DNA of 32,345 bases from Pleurobrachia bachei (taxonomy: Eukaryota; Ctenophora; Tentaculata; Cydippida; Pleurobrachiidae): positions 6,382 through 38,726 of the forward strand of contig AVPN01000460.1 in NCBI GenBank assembly GCA_000695325.1. The letters run 5' to 3'. Under the pieces are notes generated by a model. It did no database searches. It saw nothing but the letters and a program-made list of their open reading frames with translations, and had not been told where the DNA came from. Of the stretch, positions 1-9,600 are shown one piece after another (within the stretch, counting starts at the first letter, position 1; every line of letters begins with the position of its first letter). The translations under genes and the position numbers were made by a program.

Positions 1-36
1 CTACACAATCTGCTGATTTCTAAACCCTGAATGATC

Positions 37-99
37 TTTTTAGCACGTGCGTGCTAAAAACATCATCCTGGGTCAATGCCCTTCGGGCATTGACCCAGG
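37..99. repeat. Two adjacent perfect hairpins
   Basis: 37-60 has 11-base arms (TTTTTAGCACG and its complement) around 2 bases. 67-99 has 15-base arms (CCTGGGTCAATGCCC and its complement) around TTC. Both are perfect and lie downstream of the last visible stomatin exon on the minus strand, hence in an intron. Their role is unknown; they may be remnants of small foldback elements. Confidence 0.8.
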
Positions 100-212
100 C
101 AGGGAAAAAATACTACAGAAATTTGGCATATAATGCTACAGACCCCTTTGGAGTTTGGGATATACGTAGGCTACGTATTTCAACATGAAATGTTCTCAAC
201 TTCACATCTTAC

Positions 213-3200
213 CTTGGCACGAGCATCCCTGTCAGCCTCAGCCTCTGCTGCCATTGCTCTCTGTAACGACAAGGGTAACTTGACATCTTTTCTGCAATGG
301 GACATGGTTGTTCTTAAAATTGTTCCTTCCGATGAAATTTACCCACCTATGAACTTAATTCCCATGAACGACCTTCTTTTATTTCTTCTTTTTATTTACT
401 ATTTCGCTTCTTAGTTCGGCCTCTCTCTCTCCCCTAATTAGGACTAGTAAATATTAACTACGAGAGCTAAATGTTACACCTCAGCTTTACCAAAACTAGG
501 CTCTAAGAGAGAAAGTTAGGATAGTCATAGACAATGATTAGTTACAACTCACTAGAGACAATTGCCACACCTTAGAGAGAGACAATAATTAAACGTTCTG
601 AGTTCCGTAAGTTTCTCACGTCGGAACTACCTTAATCTAATTTTATAAGCAACGATTAAGAATGAAACCTTTCAGATTGAGACCAAACAATCAAGAACCC
701 CACCCCCCCCCAATTGAGACCAAACAATCAAGAACCCCCCCCCCCATCCTAACAAAATAATGAACTTTTACACACTTACACTTCGACACGTTCCACGACA
801 ACTCCCCACGGGTCAGTGGCTTCATCGAGAGTGCTCTGCATCCCGTTTGCTATCACCTCCCGCTCACTCAGTATACCCGCCAACGTCCTTGTTCCTATTT
901 ATAGTAGATAGTAATATCAATTAAGTAGAGGTTATTAGCTCCTGTTGGTAGCTCAACATAAAACCTAACAAGGTTTGCAGCTTGTTCGTAGGATATGATT
1001 ATAAGAATCCTTGCAGCTGATGATTAAAGTCTCTAATACATTGTACAAAAAACTCCTAGATGAGCTGCAACTCGGAGGTGGCTATATTATAATAATGATA
1101 TGTAGCCTTGTTCGACCCTCTTTTCTATAAGATAAAAAGAGTTTTAACAAAAACAAATGGTACCTAGCATATTTCTGAGGGTGGTCTGCGCCAGGAGTTT
1201 GGTTGCTTTCTGCACATCATCAACATTACACACACTCCATATTGCATCCCGTATCCGATAATACACTACCGCGTCAACTGTTACAGTTACACTGTCCTTC
1301 GTTAAAATCTAAATGGAGGTAAGTATTGCTGAAATACTGAAATAAAATATGATAAAGTGATAAATATGATAATGTGATAATACTGTCATATAGGAAACAT
1401 TCTTATGTAACCCACGCGTCATAGCTTCAAGGGAAAAAATATCTTGACGTGTAGCCCGACTACCGAGTAAGGGATATTTTTTATTCATTTATAATCCAAA
1501 TTAGGTTTATAGTTTACGGATCCCTCAATAATCGAATATTAACTTCCTATAACAATCTTCACCAATATGCTTGTTTTTGTAGCTCTTGTCGTAGTTCAGA
1601 GTCTTTTAGTATCTTGCGACTCAACCCTCCTAGTATCCGGACAGGAAAGTCGAGACTTGGAGAGCCTATTGGAGGAAATTTCAGCCCGGCTTGAAAGACT
1701 AGAGGCGAAACTAGCCGAGAGAGATCAGGAAGTCCTGTCAGCCTCAGCCTCTGCTGCCATTGCTCTCTGTAACGACAAGGGCAACTTGACATCTTTTCTG
1801 CAATGGGACATGGTGGTTCTTAAAATTGTTCCTTCCGATGAAATTTACCCACCTATGAACTTAATTCCCATGAACGACCTTCTTTTATTTCTTCTTTTTA
1901 TTTACTATTTCGCTTCTTAGTTCGGCCTCTCTCTCTCCCCTAATTAGGACTAGTAAATATTAACTACGAGAGCTAAATGTTACACCTCAGCTTTACCAAA
2001 ACTAGGCTCTAAGAGAGAAAGTTAGGATAGTCATAGACAATGATTAGTTACAACTCACTAGAGACAATTGCCACACCTTAGAGAGAGACAATAATTAAAC
2101 GTTCTGAGTTCCGTAAGTTTCTCACGTCGGAACTACCTTAATCTAATTTTATAAGCAACGATTAAGAATGAAACCTTTCAGATTGAGACCAAACAATCAA
2201 GAACCCCCCCCCCCATCCTAACAAAATAATGAACTTTTACACACTTACACTTCGACACGTTCCACGACAACTCCCCACGGGTCAGTGGCTTCATCGAGAG
2301 TGCTCTGCATCCCGTTTGCTATCACCTCCCGCTCACTCAGTATACCCGCCAACGTCCTTGTTCCTATTTATAGTAGATAGTAATATCAATTAAGTAGAGG
2401 TTATTAGCTCCTGTTGGTAGCTCAACATAAAACCTAACAAGGTTTGCAGCTTGTTCGTAGGATATGATTATAAGAATCCTTGCAGCTGATGATTAAAGTC
2501 TCTAATACATTGTACAAAAAACTCCTAGATGAGCTGCAACTCGGAGGTGGCTATATTATAATAATGATATGTAGCCTTGTTCGACCCTCTTTTCTATAAG
2601 ATAAAAAGAGTTTTAACAAAAACAAATGGTACCTAGCATATTTCTGAGGGTGGTCTGCGCCAGGAGTTTGGTTGCTTTCTGCACATCATCAACATTACAC
2701 ACACTCCATATTGCATCCCGTATCCGATAATACACTACCGCGTCAACTGTTACAGTTACACTGTCCTTCGTTAAAATCTAAATGGAGGTAAGTATTGCTG
2801 AAATACTGAAATAAAATATGCTAAAGTGATAAATATGATAATGTGATAATCAAACTGTCATATAGGAAACATTCTTATATAACCCACGCGTCATAGCTTC
2901 AAGGGAAAAAATATCTTGACGTGTAGCCCGACTACCGAGTAAGGGATATTTTTTATTCATTTATAATCCAAATTAGGTTTATAGTTTACGGATCCCTCAA
3001 TAATCGAATATTAACTTCCTATAACAATCTTCACCAATATGCTTGTTTTTGTAGCTCTTGTCGTAGTTCAGAGTCTTTTAGTATCATGCGACTCAACCCT
3101 CCTAGTATCCGGACAGGAAAGTCGAGACTTGGAGAGCCTATTGGAGGAAATTTCAGCCCGGCTTGAAAGACTAGAGGCGAAACTAGCCGAGAGAGATCAG

Positions 3201-5179
3201 GAAGTGTATGAAGGATCTTCGGATGAGATAGGGGAAATTTCATATGTGAAGTATACACCGTATGAACCGTAAGTAAATTTCAAGTTTTCCGTTTCTGAGT
3301 CTATCTGGTCTTGATATTGCACTGGAGCATTCCTATAAAGACTAAAAGGTCCTTATAATAGACTTTCAGCCAGTAAGGGAATTACGAAGGGTAGGCAAGG
3401 ACTCACAGACTTTCTCGATTAATAATTTTCATGATTTTCATGAACATATTGGAATATTCAGCTAGTTAAAAGTTAAACGTTTAAAGAAAAATGTGGGTAT
3501 AGTAATAGTTTAGTAGTTTTAGGATGTTATAGCATTTATATTTTTTTATATTTTTTTTATAGCATGCTATTTAACTGCCTGCTGGACTTAAATTTTAGGC
3601 TTTATGGGAACTTAACTTTATGGGAACGCATTATGAGAACATGACGTCTAGGCCGGGTTAAGTGTTGGAACATGTGATTTCAGAATTTACAGTTGTGATA
3701 AGCCAGTTGCCGCCATTATCACAGGGGACGATGGAGTGGCACAAGCCACCTGCAAAAGAGGCCACTTTCTTTCTAGCGTAAGTTCAATTAAAAAGTGTGT
3801 TTTGTCAGGTCTGTTATTATAGACCCCTATGCCCTACCACAATTCTTACCACATACTAGGATAAGCACCCTATCATGTTAATTATGATCTTTATGTATTG
3901 TTAACTAGGATCTTAATAGTTTATGTATTGTTAACCATGATAATATCTTAATTTTAGGTTCGTTTACTTGGGTACGAGGGGCACCTTGACGGAATGTGCT
4001 GCCCAAAGAGAAGAGGTTCAGGGTAGCTTCATGAGCTACCGCCACGGGATAAAAGACACAAAAGCATGCAATCTTATTTCTTAATATCGCTTGATCAAAA
4101 ACTCCAAAAAATATTGACAAAAATGTAAAAGACTTTCTTTATGGGAATTTATCATGGACAAAAAAGCAAGCGTATGAATGTTCTTGAACCATTAACATTT
4201 TTGTAAGCTGAATAATTTAACCAGTCCTATTTCAACAGCTCAATAATCAATTATATTTTTTAACTGACAAAATACCTCTTGGGGAGCAACATCAAATGAA
4301 ATAGTCCTCATATCTACAATCCTCATTTCATCCACGCATGGCAAGTAGGTAAACAGGCCCGGTCCTGACCCCTCCCGATCCTTGATCTGTCCCAGCCTGA
4401 AAATCACAGCCTTTTCGTATTGCTGAACAACCTAGGAATAATTAGGAGCTTTTAGAATTTAGTCCGAGGATTTTAAAAGGGGTCAACTTCAAGTTGATCC
4501 GAACTCTATTTGTATCAAAGAAGAAGAAGTCTAGAATGGGCTATCATTGAGTATTCCCGAATTTAATATTATAGGCCACTGAGTAGCCCTCGGCGGGATA
4601 GCTTTGCCTTACCTAATCATATATGTATTAATTTCGTACAAATCATACCTTGATAACAAAGATGAGAGAGACAGGAAATGTGACGATGACAGCGAGAATG
4701 CTGACCAATGTCAGTAGATACCCCACCAGCACATTCCCCCGACCTACTTCATCACTCTCATCCACATTGAAATTCCGAGACTGCTCCTCTGGAATGAAGG
4801 AGTGTTTTCCATACTTTTATAACTTGATAACTTTCATAAAACAACTTGATATATTTAATTGTATTAGACTGTTCCTCTGATAGGAGTAATTTCCATGCTT
4901 TTATAAGTTGACAGTTCATGATAATTATGCTAATTCAGTTCACAAATAGTACAGTTGGACCACGATTTACCGGGTAAACGCCTTTCTCCGAGCACCCCGG
5001 TTAATCGGGGTCCGACGGTATATCAATTGGATACTTAATATGTAAACTAAATATCATTAATTGGATCTAATTAATTTCATACCTGGGTTAGTGGGATTAC
5101 CTGTCTGTGAGGCAGAGTCACCTGTACCACATATCACCTCTAAATTAGTACCAGTCGGCCTTCGCTGTCGTTCGGGCAT
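213..5179 (-). CDS. Stomatin/slipin-family (SPFH) membrane protein, 3' end off window
   Basis: Integral membrane scaffold of the stomatin family; relatives sit as hairpins in the inner leaflet, oligomerise in lipid rafts and modulate channels. Exons on the minus strand: 5179-5083, 4788-4649, 4431-4276, then either 2777-2633 and 2363-2249 (copy 2) or 1308-1164 and 894-780 (copy 1), then 291-213. All junctions are GT-AG and the phases agree, giving 244 residues to the last visible donor; the C-terminal exons lie left of the window. A membrane segment spans about residues 52-78. Diagnostic stretches are VVQQYEKAVIFRLGQ, GPGLFTYLPCVDE, ILTKDSVTVTVDAVVYYR, LAQTTLRN, LDEATDPWG and RAMAAEAEADRDARAK, all typical of stomatin cores. 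The start at 5179 was chosen because the exon keeps phase with the next; an in-frame ATG at 5254 would add 25 residues. Exons 4-5 are present twice because of a tandem duplication. Family assignment is near certain; the exact paralogue is not. Confidence 0.93.
780..894 (-). CDS. Stomatin exon 5, copy 1
   Basis: Encodes TRTLAGILSEREVIANGMQ and LDEATDPWGVVVERVE. Starts with two bases completing a glycine codon and ends in phase 2 at a GTAAGT donor. The copy at 2249-2363 is equivalent. Confidence 0.85.
1164..1308 (-). CDS. Stomatin exon 4, copy 1
   Basis: Encodes the ILTKDSVTV to TLRNML part of the SPFH core. Phase 0 at the start, phase 1 at the end, acceptor TTTAG, donor GTACCA. The copy at 2633-2777 is equivalent. 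Either can splice from exon 3 (4276) in frame; splicing copy-2 exon 5 (ends in phase 2) into this exon (starts in phase 0) would break the frame. Confidence 0.85.
1567..1733 (+). pseudogene. Partial copy of exon 1 of the small secreted protein gene
   Basis: Near-identical to 3039-3205: signal peptide and coiled-coil segment through the RDQEV residues. Reading then runs across the duplication junction into the antisense of stomatin exon 6, so the open frame continues to 1920 only by accident. The donor and downstream exons are absent. Produced by the tandem duplication, so not an independent gene. Confidence 0.85.
1734..1797 (-). pseudogene. Truncated duplicate of stomatin exon 6
   Basis: Second copy of the exon at 213-291. 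It keeps the acceptor (CAG just before 1797) and the coding sequence through the AEAEADR residues, but the duplication junction at 1733/1734 removes its last 15 bases and the splice donor. Reading through the junction adds only two residues before a TGA. One synonymous difference (TTA/TTG leucine) separates it from the intact copy. It would be usable only as a short terminal exon giving a stomatin without its C-terminal region; otherwise it is dead. Confidence 0.85.
2249..2363 (-). CDS. Stomatin exon 5, copy 2
   Basis: Duplicate of 780-894 with the same frame and donor. Because the following exon 6 copy (1734-1797) has no donor, a full-length mRNA using this exon must splice on to 291-213. 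Confidence 0.85.
2633..2777 (-). CDS. Stomatin exon 4, copy 2
   Basis: Duplicate of 1164-1308 with the same splice sites and reading frame. It lies nearest to exon 3, so it would be the first encountered by the splicing machinery on the minus strand. Followed in that direction by exon 5 copy 2 (2363-2249). Confidence 0.85.
3039..4026 (+). CDS. Small secreted coiled-coil cysteine protein nested in a stomatin intron
   Basis: Three exons, 3039-3268, 3693-3777 and 3958-4026, join in phase (2, 0) with consensus splice sites: GTAAGT donors twice, and acceptors ending ACAG and TTTTAG. The product is about 127 residues. Residues 1-18 form a signal peptide (MLVFVALVVVQSLLVS). Residues about 27-56 are a charged heptad-like helix, RDLESLLEEISARLERLEAK and onward, likely a coiled coil. 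A tyrosine-rich linker follows, then a C-terminal part with four cysteines, including CDKPVAA and GMCCPKRRG. No known family is recognised. The gene lies wholly inside the stomatin intron between 2777 and 4276, on the opposite strand. A broken copy of its first exon sits at 1567-1733. The clean exon phases support a real gene; a secreted or extracellular role is inferred from the signal peptide alone. Confidence 0.72.
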
Positions 5180-5254
5180 GTTGTGGCAACAAACAAACAA
5201 CAAACTTGAAATTTTAGAACTGCTGCAGACCAGTATTTGGTAACTCTGCCTCAC

Positions 5255-6546
5255 ACGATCTTTCTACTGCTCTCATTTCTTATTTGGTGCAACGATCTCA
5301 CTTTTAATTTAGCTTTGTTTCATTGTGGAATGTTGACATTGGTTGTTGCGGGTACTGTACACGTGATTTAAATTTCCTGTTGCGCCCTTATCCCCAATCT
5401 CCAATAGTATTCTTTGAAAATGAAAATATCACTCGAAATTAATTGGTCCAAATTTAAATTTATCCGTGACAGAACAGTTTAAACACGTCTAGTAAGATCT
5501 AGAGTCTAGACGACTCCTATCTAGTACCTAAAACTTTTCTAAATTCATTTAGAACGTGCATCTACATAGTATAAAATTACATTTTATCTAGAATGCTGAC
5601 AGCACTTTGTGATTTGATTATGTAGTATGCACTGTTGCGCATGTAAGCACCAAAAACGATTGTTTAGAATGAACGGTACTTGAAAAGCCTGTCAGCACAG
5701 TGGCCTGACCCTATATTCTCGCGAACCAGAGAATTGGCCTGTTAGTGTCAGTGAAAAGCCAACGATAATTCTCTCTGTTTCTGTGGTGGGATATGTGGTT
5801 GTAACTACATATTATATCACATCACCAAACACGTGTTCAACGGCCGTTTTACTCCAAGGAGCTGGATATTGGATAAAGACCTTTGCCATGCTGCCTATAA
5901 TTCTCAAGCATATATGTCTTTGTCACCAGAGAAAAAGAAAATATACCCTTCACTTTCTGGATATCACCACTATTATACTTGTTGAGTAAGGGGTGGTAGG
6001 GTAATTTCTAGGGGCAAGGGTATACCTCATATAGCATTCAAAAGGCATATTACAACGATCTTTTTAAGAAAATTACGCATTGCCTGACTCTATGGGTAGA
6101 ATATTTGGGTGAAGGTTCGACGGTCCAACTTCCGTTCAGTAACTTCTGCCTCGAGGTGCAGTGTTATTTCACCAAATTACTTGCCAAGCTCCTACAGGCC
6201 GACCCGAGAACTCTGATTGGCCAATCTATAATGTGTGACAAATAACAGGGACAGTTCCTCAGGTCTAATTATATTGTTGACATCATATTTAGTTTCCTAG
6301 CTCCCACCAAGTTACAAGTGTGAGCTAGTTGTTATTTAAAGGTGGTGAGAGTGGTGATAAATTGGTAGTCGTTGGTGCCAAATATGTTGTACCGGATTTC
6401 CGTTTTTGCACACGGCCCCCAACATCCCTTCTGTGTCCGAGCTCTGTCGCCGTGTGTTTCTCCTTGACAAGCTGCACCCACCAAATTGGATAACAAGTTT
6501 AGCTCGCTGCCAACCCCTCACCTGCTTTCTTTCATCTTCTAACAAG

Positions 6547-6550
<4 letters not shown>
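5255..6550. other. Intergenic region between divergent genes
   Basis: Lies between the 5' ends of the stomatin gene (minus) and the Ig/VWD gene (plus), so it should contain both promoters. No convincing coding exon was seen on either strand. It ends in a CT microsatellite just before the plus-strand gene. No clear TATA box could be tied to a start site. Confidence 0.5.

Positions 6551-6583
<33 letters not shown>
6551..6583. repeat. CT microsatellite
   Basis: About 16 uninterrupted CT units, 60 bases before the signal-peptide ATG of the Ig/VWD gene, probably in its promoter or 5' UTR. Confidence 0.97.
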
Positions 6584-6587
<4 letters not shown>

Positions 6588-6643
6588 TTTCTTCCACTAG
6601 AGCTGTGATAAGCATTACCTTACCATTTCGCGAATTTCATATC

Positions 6644-9600
6644 ATGTTTTTGTTTACCGTATTTTGCTGGGTAGCTGCTTTAGTGGGGGTTCAGGGTCAG
6701 ATTGATAGAAAACAGTGTTCCTCATCCGACCTTATCTACCAATGCCGAAACATAAGATCTTGCTCAAGGTATAATACGAAGCTCATACGACTCGTTCACA
6801 ATCCACCAATTACAGTGCTTTATATGAGTTGCTGACGTGATGAAGTTCACATAATCGAAACATTTGTTCGAAACATTTGTTAATTAAGTTAGATTAAGTG
6901 ACTGACCCTGCTTTGCCGAACCCTACACAAAGCTCACCCGCTTACAGGTATATTGATGATTTGGAGCCGATATGTGAGATAATCAGAAAGATTCAACCTG
7001 GAGCTCTAACCACAGCTCCCCCTCCAACTCAGCCGCTAACCACCAAACCGTTGACTACCAGCAAAGGTATATTATGTTTCATAATTCACATAATCACATG
7101 TTCTGATACGGAATATAGCTCCATTTGACATAATTTGGTTCAGCAGTTATAAAGGCCCGGTAAAGATCTAGATCATAATGAAGTAATGAATATGGTTAAC
7201 ATTTCCCTCTCCTGCAGAACGAACTACCGTCCGAGCAACGACAGAGGGATACGAATACACCGTGACAACCTTTCCTCTAACTGTAAGAACGCTTTATTCA
7301 CCATTCAAGTGAATTTATGTTAGGCCGAAGCTGACCAATCTCGTGCGCTCCAAAATGAGTCTGGCCACCGTTTCCAGATATCAGTTATGTAAAGGATGTA
7401 TGGTTTTTTCAGGAAGAAGAAGGTGAAGACTCAGTTGTTATTGAGGATGATACCCACAACATGGATAATGTGGTAGTGGAAGAGGAGGACAGGATGAAGA
7501 GGATTGGAGCACGGATAGTAGGGAAACCTGTCAATATTACGATCCCACCAGGAGCTACCGCTCGATTTTGGTAATGCAGTTTTTAGTTAAATCAACTATA
7601 AGAAATAAAATCTTATTTTGTTTATCAGTGCTGGTAGTCACAGGTATCGATTCGCATAATTCCATCAGGCCCCATGATCATTCTCAAATCTCAAATATAA
7701 CGAGAGGGAAGACCTCAGAGTCAGACCATCCAAGTTGAAAAAGCTAAAATCTTTTTAGCTTTTTTCCACGAGGGTGGTCCAGTAAATAGCTTCTAATATC
7801 TTCCCAGGTGTAAATCAGAGGGAGCCCCAGCGCCGGTCACCACGGTAACGAGGAGAACGGAGGTTGATGAGGTATCTGACCAGACCAGTAAGGTGGTGGG
7901 TGAGAGAGTAACTGCTGTGTCAGTCATACAGGAGATTGAAAATGTTAACATTCAACATCAAGGTAAATTCTGCAACAATCTGTTGACGAGGGGTTTGCTA
8001 TGCCAACAGGACCCTGCTTAGCGTGGTAGGATTCATGCCGTAGGAAAGTCCGACTGGTCCCAGTTTTTAGGCGCTAGGTCAAATATTAAATAATCTGGTG
8101 CCATATGAATGCCAACAAGGACTGAAGCCCATTCTAAATTACCAACAATTACCCCCACAAGGCTGGTACCGATGCACTGCAAGTAATGGCTGGGGAACAG
8201 ACTACGCTGATGCCTATTTGACTGTTCGTGACCTGTGTTTTGATGTTATTTGCGGAAATGGTGAAATGTGTAAAGCAGATTACTTGACAGGTAAAAAGAT
8301 TTGGGCATTGGAGAAATAATTTCTTCTTTTATTGCTGAACAATTCATGCTAAAACCATTTTTTTAAAGGGTCCCCCTAGACCTACCCCTTCGTCGTCGTC
8401 GAGGGTCGAGCACTATAAAGTTAAAGACTGGTCTTTAACTTGCAATGCTTTCTCAAATTCCCACGACGGCAAGAGTAGCCTATAATAAAGAGGGTAGGGA
8501 CCTTTTTTAAAAGGTTGGTTAAAAAATTTATCCCGTCCATTAATAGCATATGCCAATTGAATAATAAAATGGTTTTTATAAAATCCTAGAATATATTCAT
8601 CAAGATCATCAAATAGCCAGTCGCTACCCTCCTATAAATAAAACACTAGTTTTCTGCTAAGCATGGTTAGCATTTGGATGTAGTAAATGTGTCCTATTGC
8701 AGGAACGGCTGAGTGTGTGTGTCAGGAGTGCAGTTCCACTGAGTACAACCCCGTTTGTGGTGACAACTGTGAGGTCTACTTTAGTCCGTGTCTGATGGAG
8801 TACGAGAACTGCAGAAATGATACTGATATTTCAATCGCTTCCTACGGTTAGTTAATTAACTGCAGAAATGATACCGATATTTCAATCGCTTCCTACGGTT
8901 AGTTAATGAACCCCCGATAATATCCGTAGTCCGCCAAAGACTGCAAAACATTTAAATAATTAGGGGTAAATAGCCATGTTTCTTGAGCCTGAGGTTCCGT
9001 ATCTACTGTTTTTCCAATATGCCACCACTTACTTAAATATGTATCTCACGTTCTACACAGGTTTACTGCTAATTACTTACATGTAAAACACTCTCTCCAC
9101 AGGTTTTTGCCCCCAAGTCCGGAAGCCGGACATCCAAGAATCCTACCTTTACTACTCGGTAGGAGATAGCACGGAGTTACTGTGTATAGTATCACGAGAT
9201 ACCACTCCCTTCCCTTCTGCCGTGTACTGGACACGCACAACAACCGCTGGGACTCGCAAGGTACAATATGTGGTTAACATGCTCCCAGATGAACCCTTGG
9301 AATCTCTTTACCTAACAATACGTTCCCCCATTTAAGTATAAAAAAGTTTCCAGCCAATAAACTCCCCGGGAATAAGCCAAACTCCACCCATTGAACTGTG
9401 AATTTTAGGTCTCTACGGGTGAAGTTTTACGAATTGGATCGCTAGAGACAGAGGACAGTGGATTGTATGCTTGTGTGGTGGAACAGTGTAGAAACACCTA
9501 CACATCACGAGATTCAGTTCAGGTAAAATCACTGCCGCTCTTCTTGGGGTTCGGTAAATTTAAAATCATAAAGTCCAACATTCTTCAACGTCCCTGTATC

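Larger units (their letters stand above)
228..3205. repeat. Tandem duplication 1, two copies of about 1.5 kb
   Basis: Copy 1 is 228-1733 and copy 2 is 1734-3205. Only a handful of substitutions separate them. Copy 1 has an extra 37-base local repeat around 677-736 at a poly-C run, and copy 2 has three extra bases near 2851. The unit begins inside stomatin exon 6 and ends inside exon 1 of the nested plus-strand gene, so the junction at 1733/1734 breaks coding sequence on both strands. Almost no microhomology is seen at the junction. Confidence 0.95.

Noticed and set aside
67-99. Hairpin with a TTC loop as an intrinsic terminator
   Set aside because: No prokaryotic context; the DNA is an animal genome and the hairpin lies in an intron.
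133-414. Open frame of 93 residues on the plus strand
   Set aside because: It is the antisense of stomatin exon 6 and its intron; the minus-strand reading has clear homology and splice sites.
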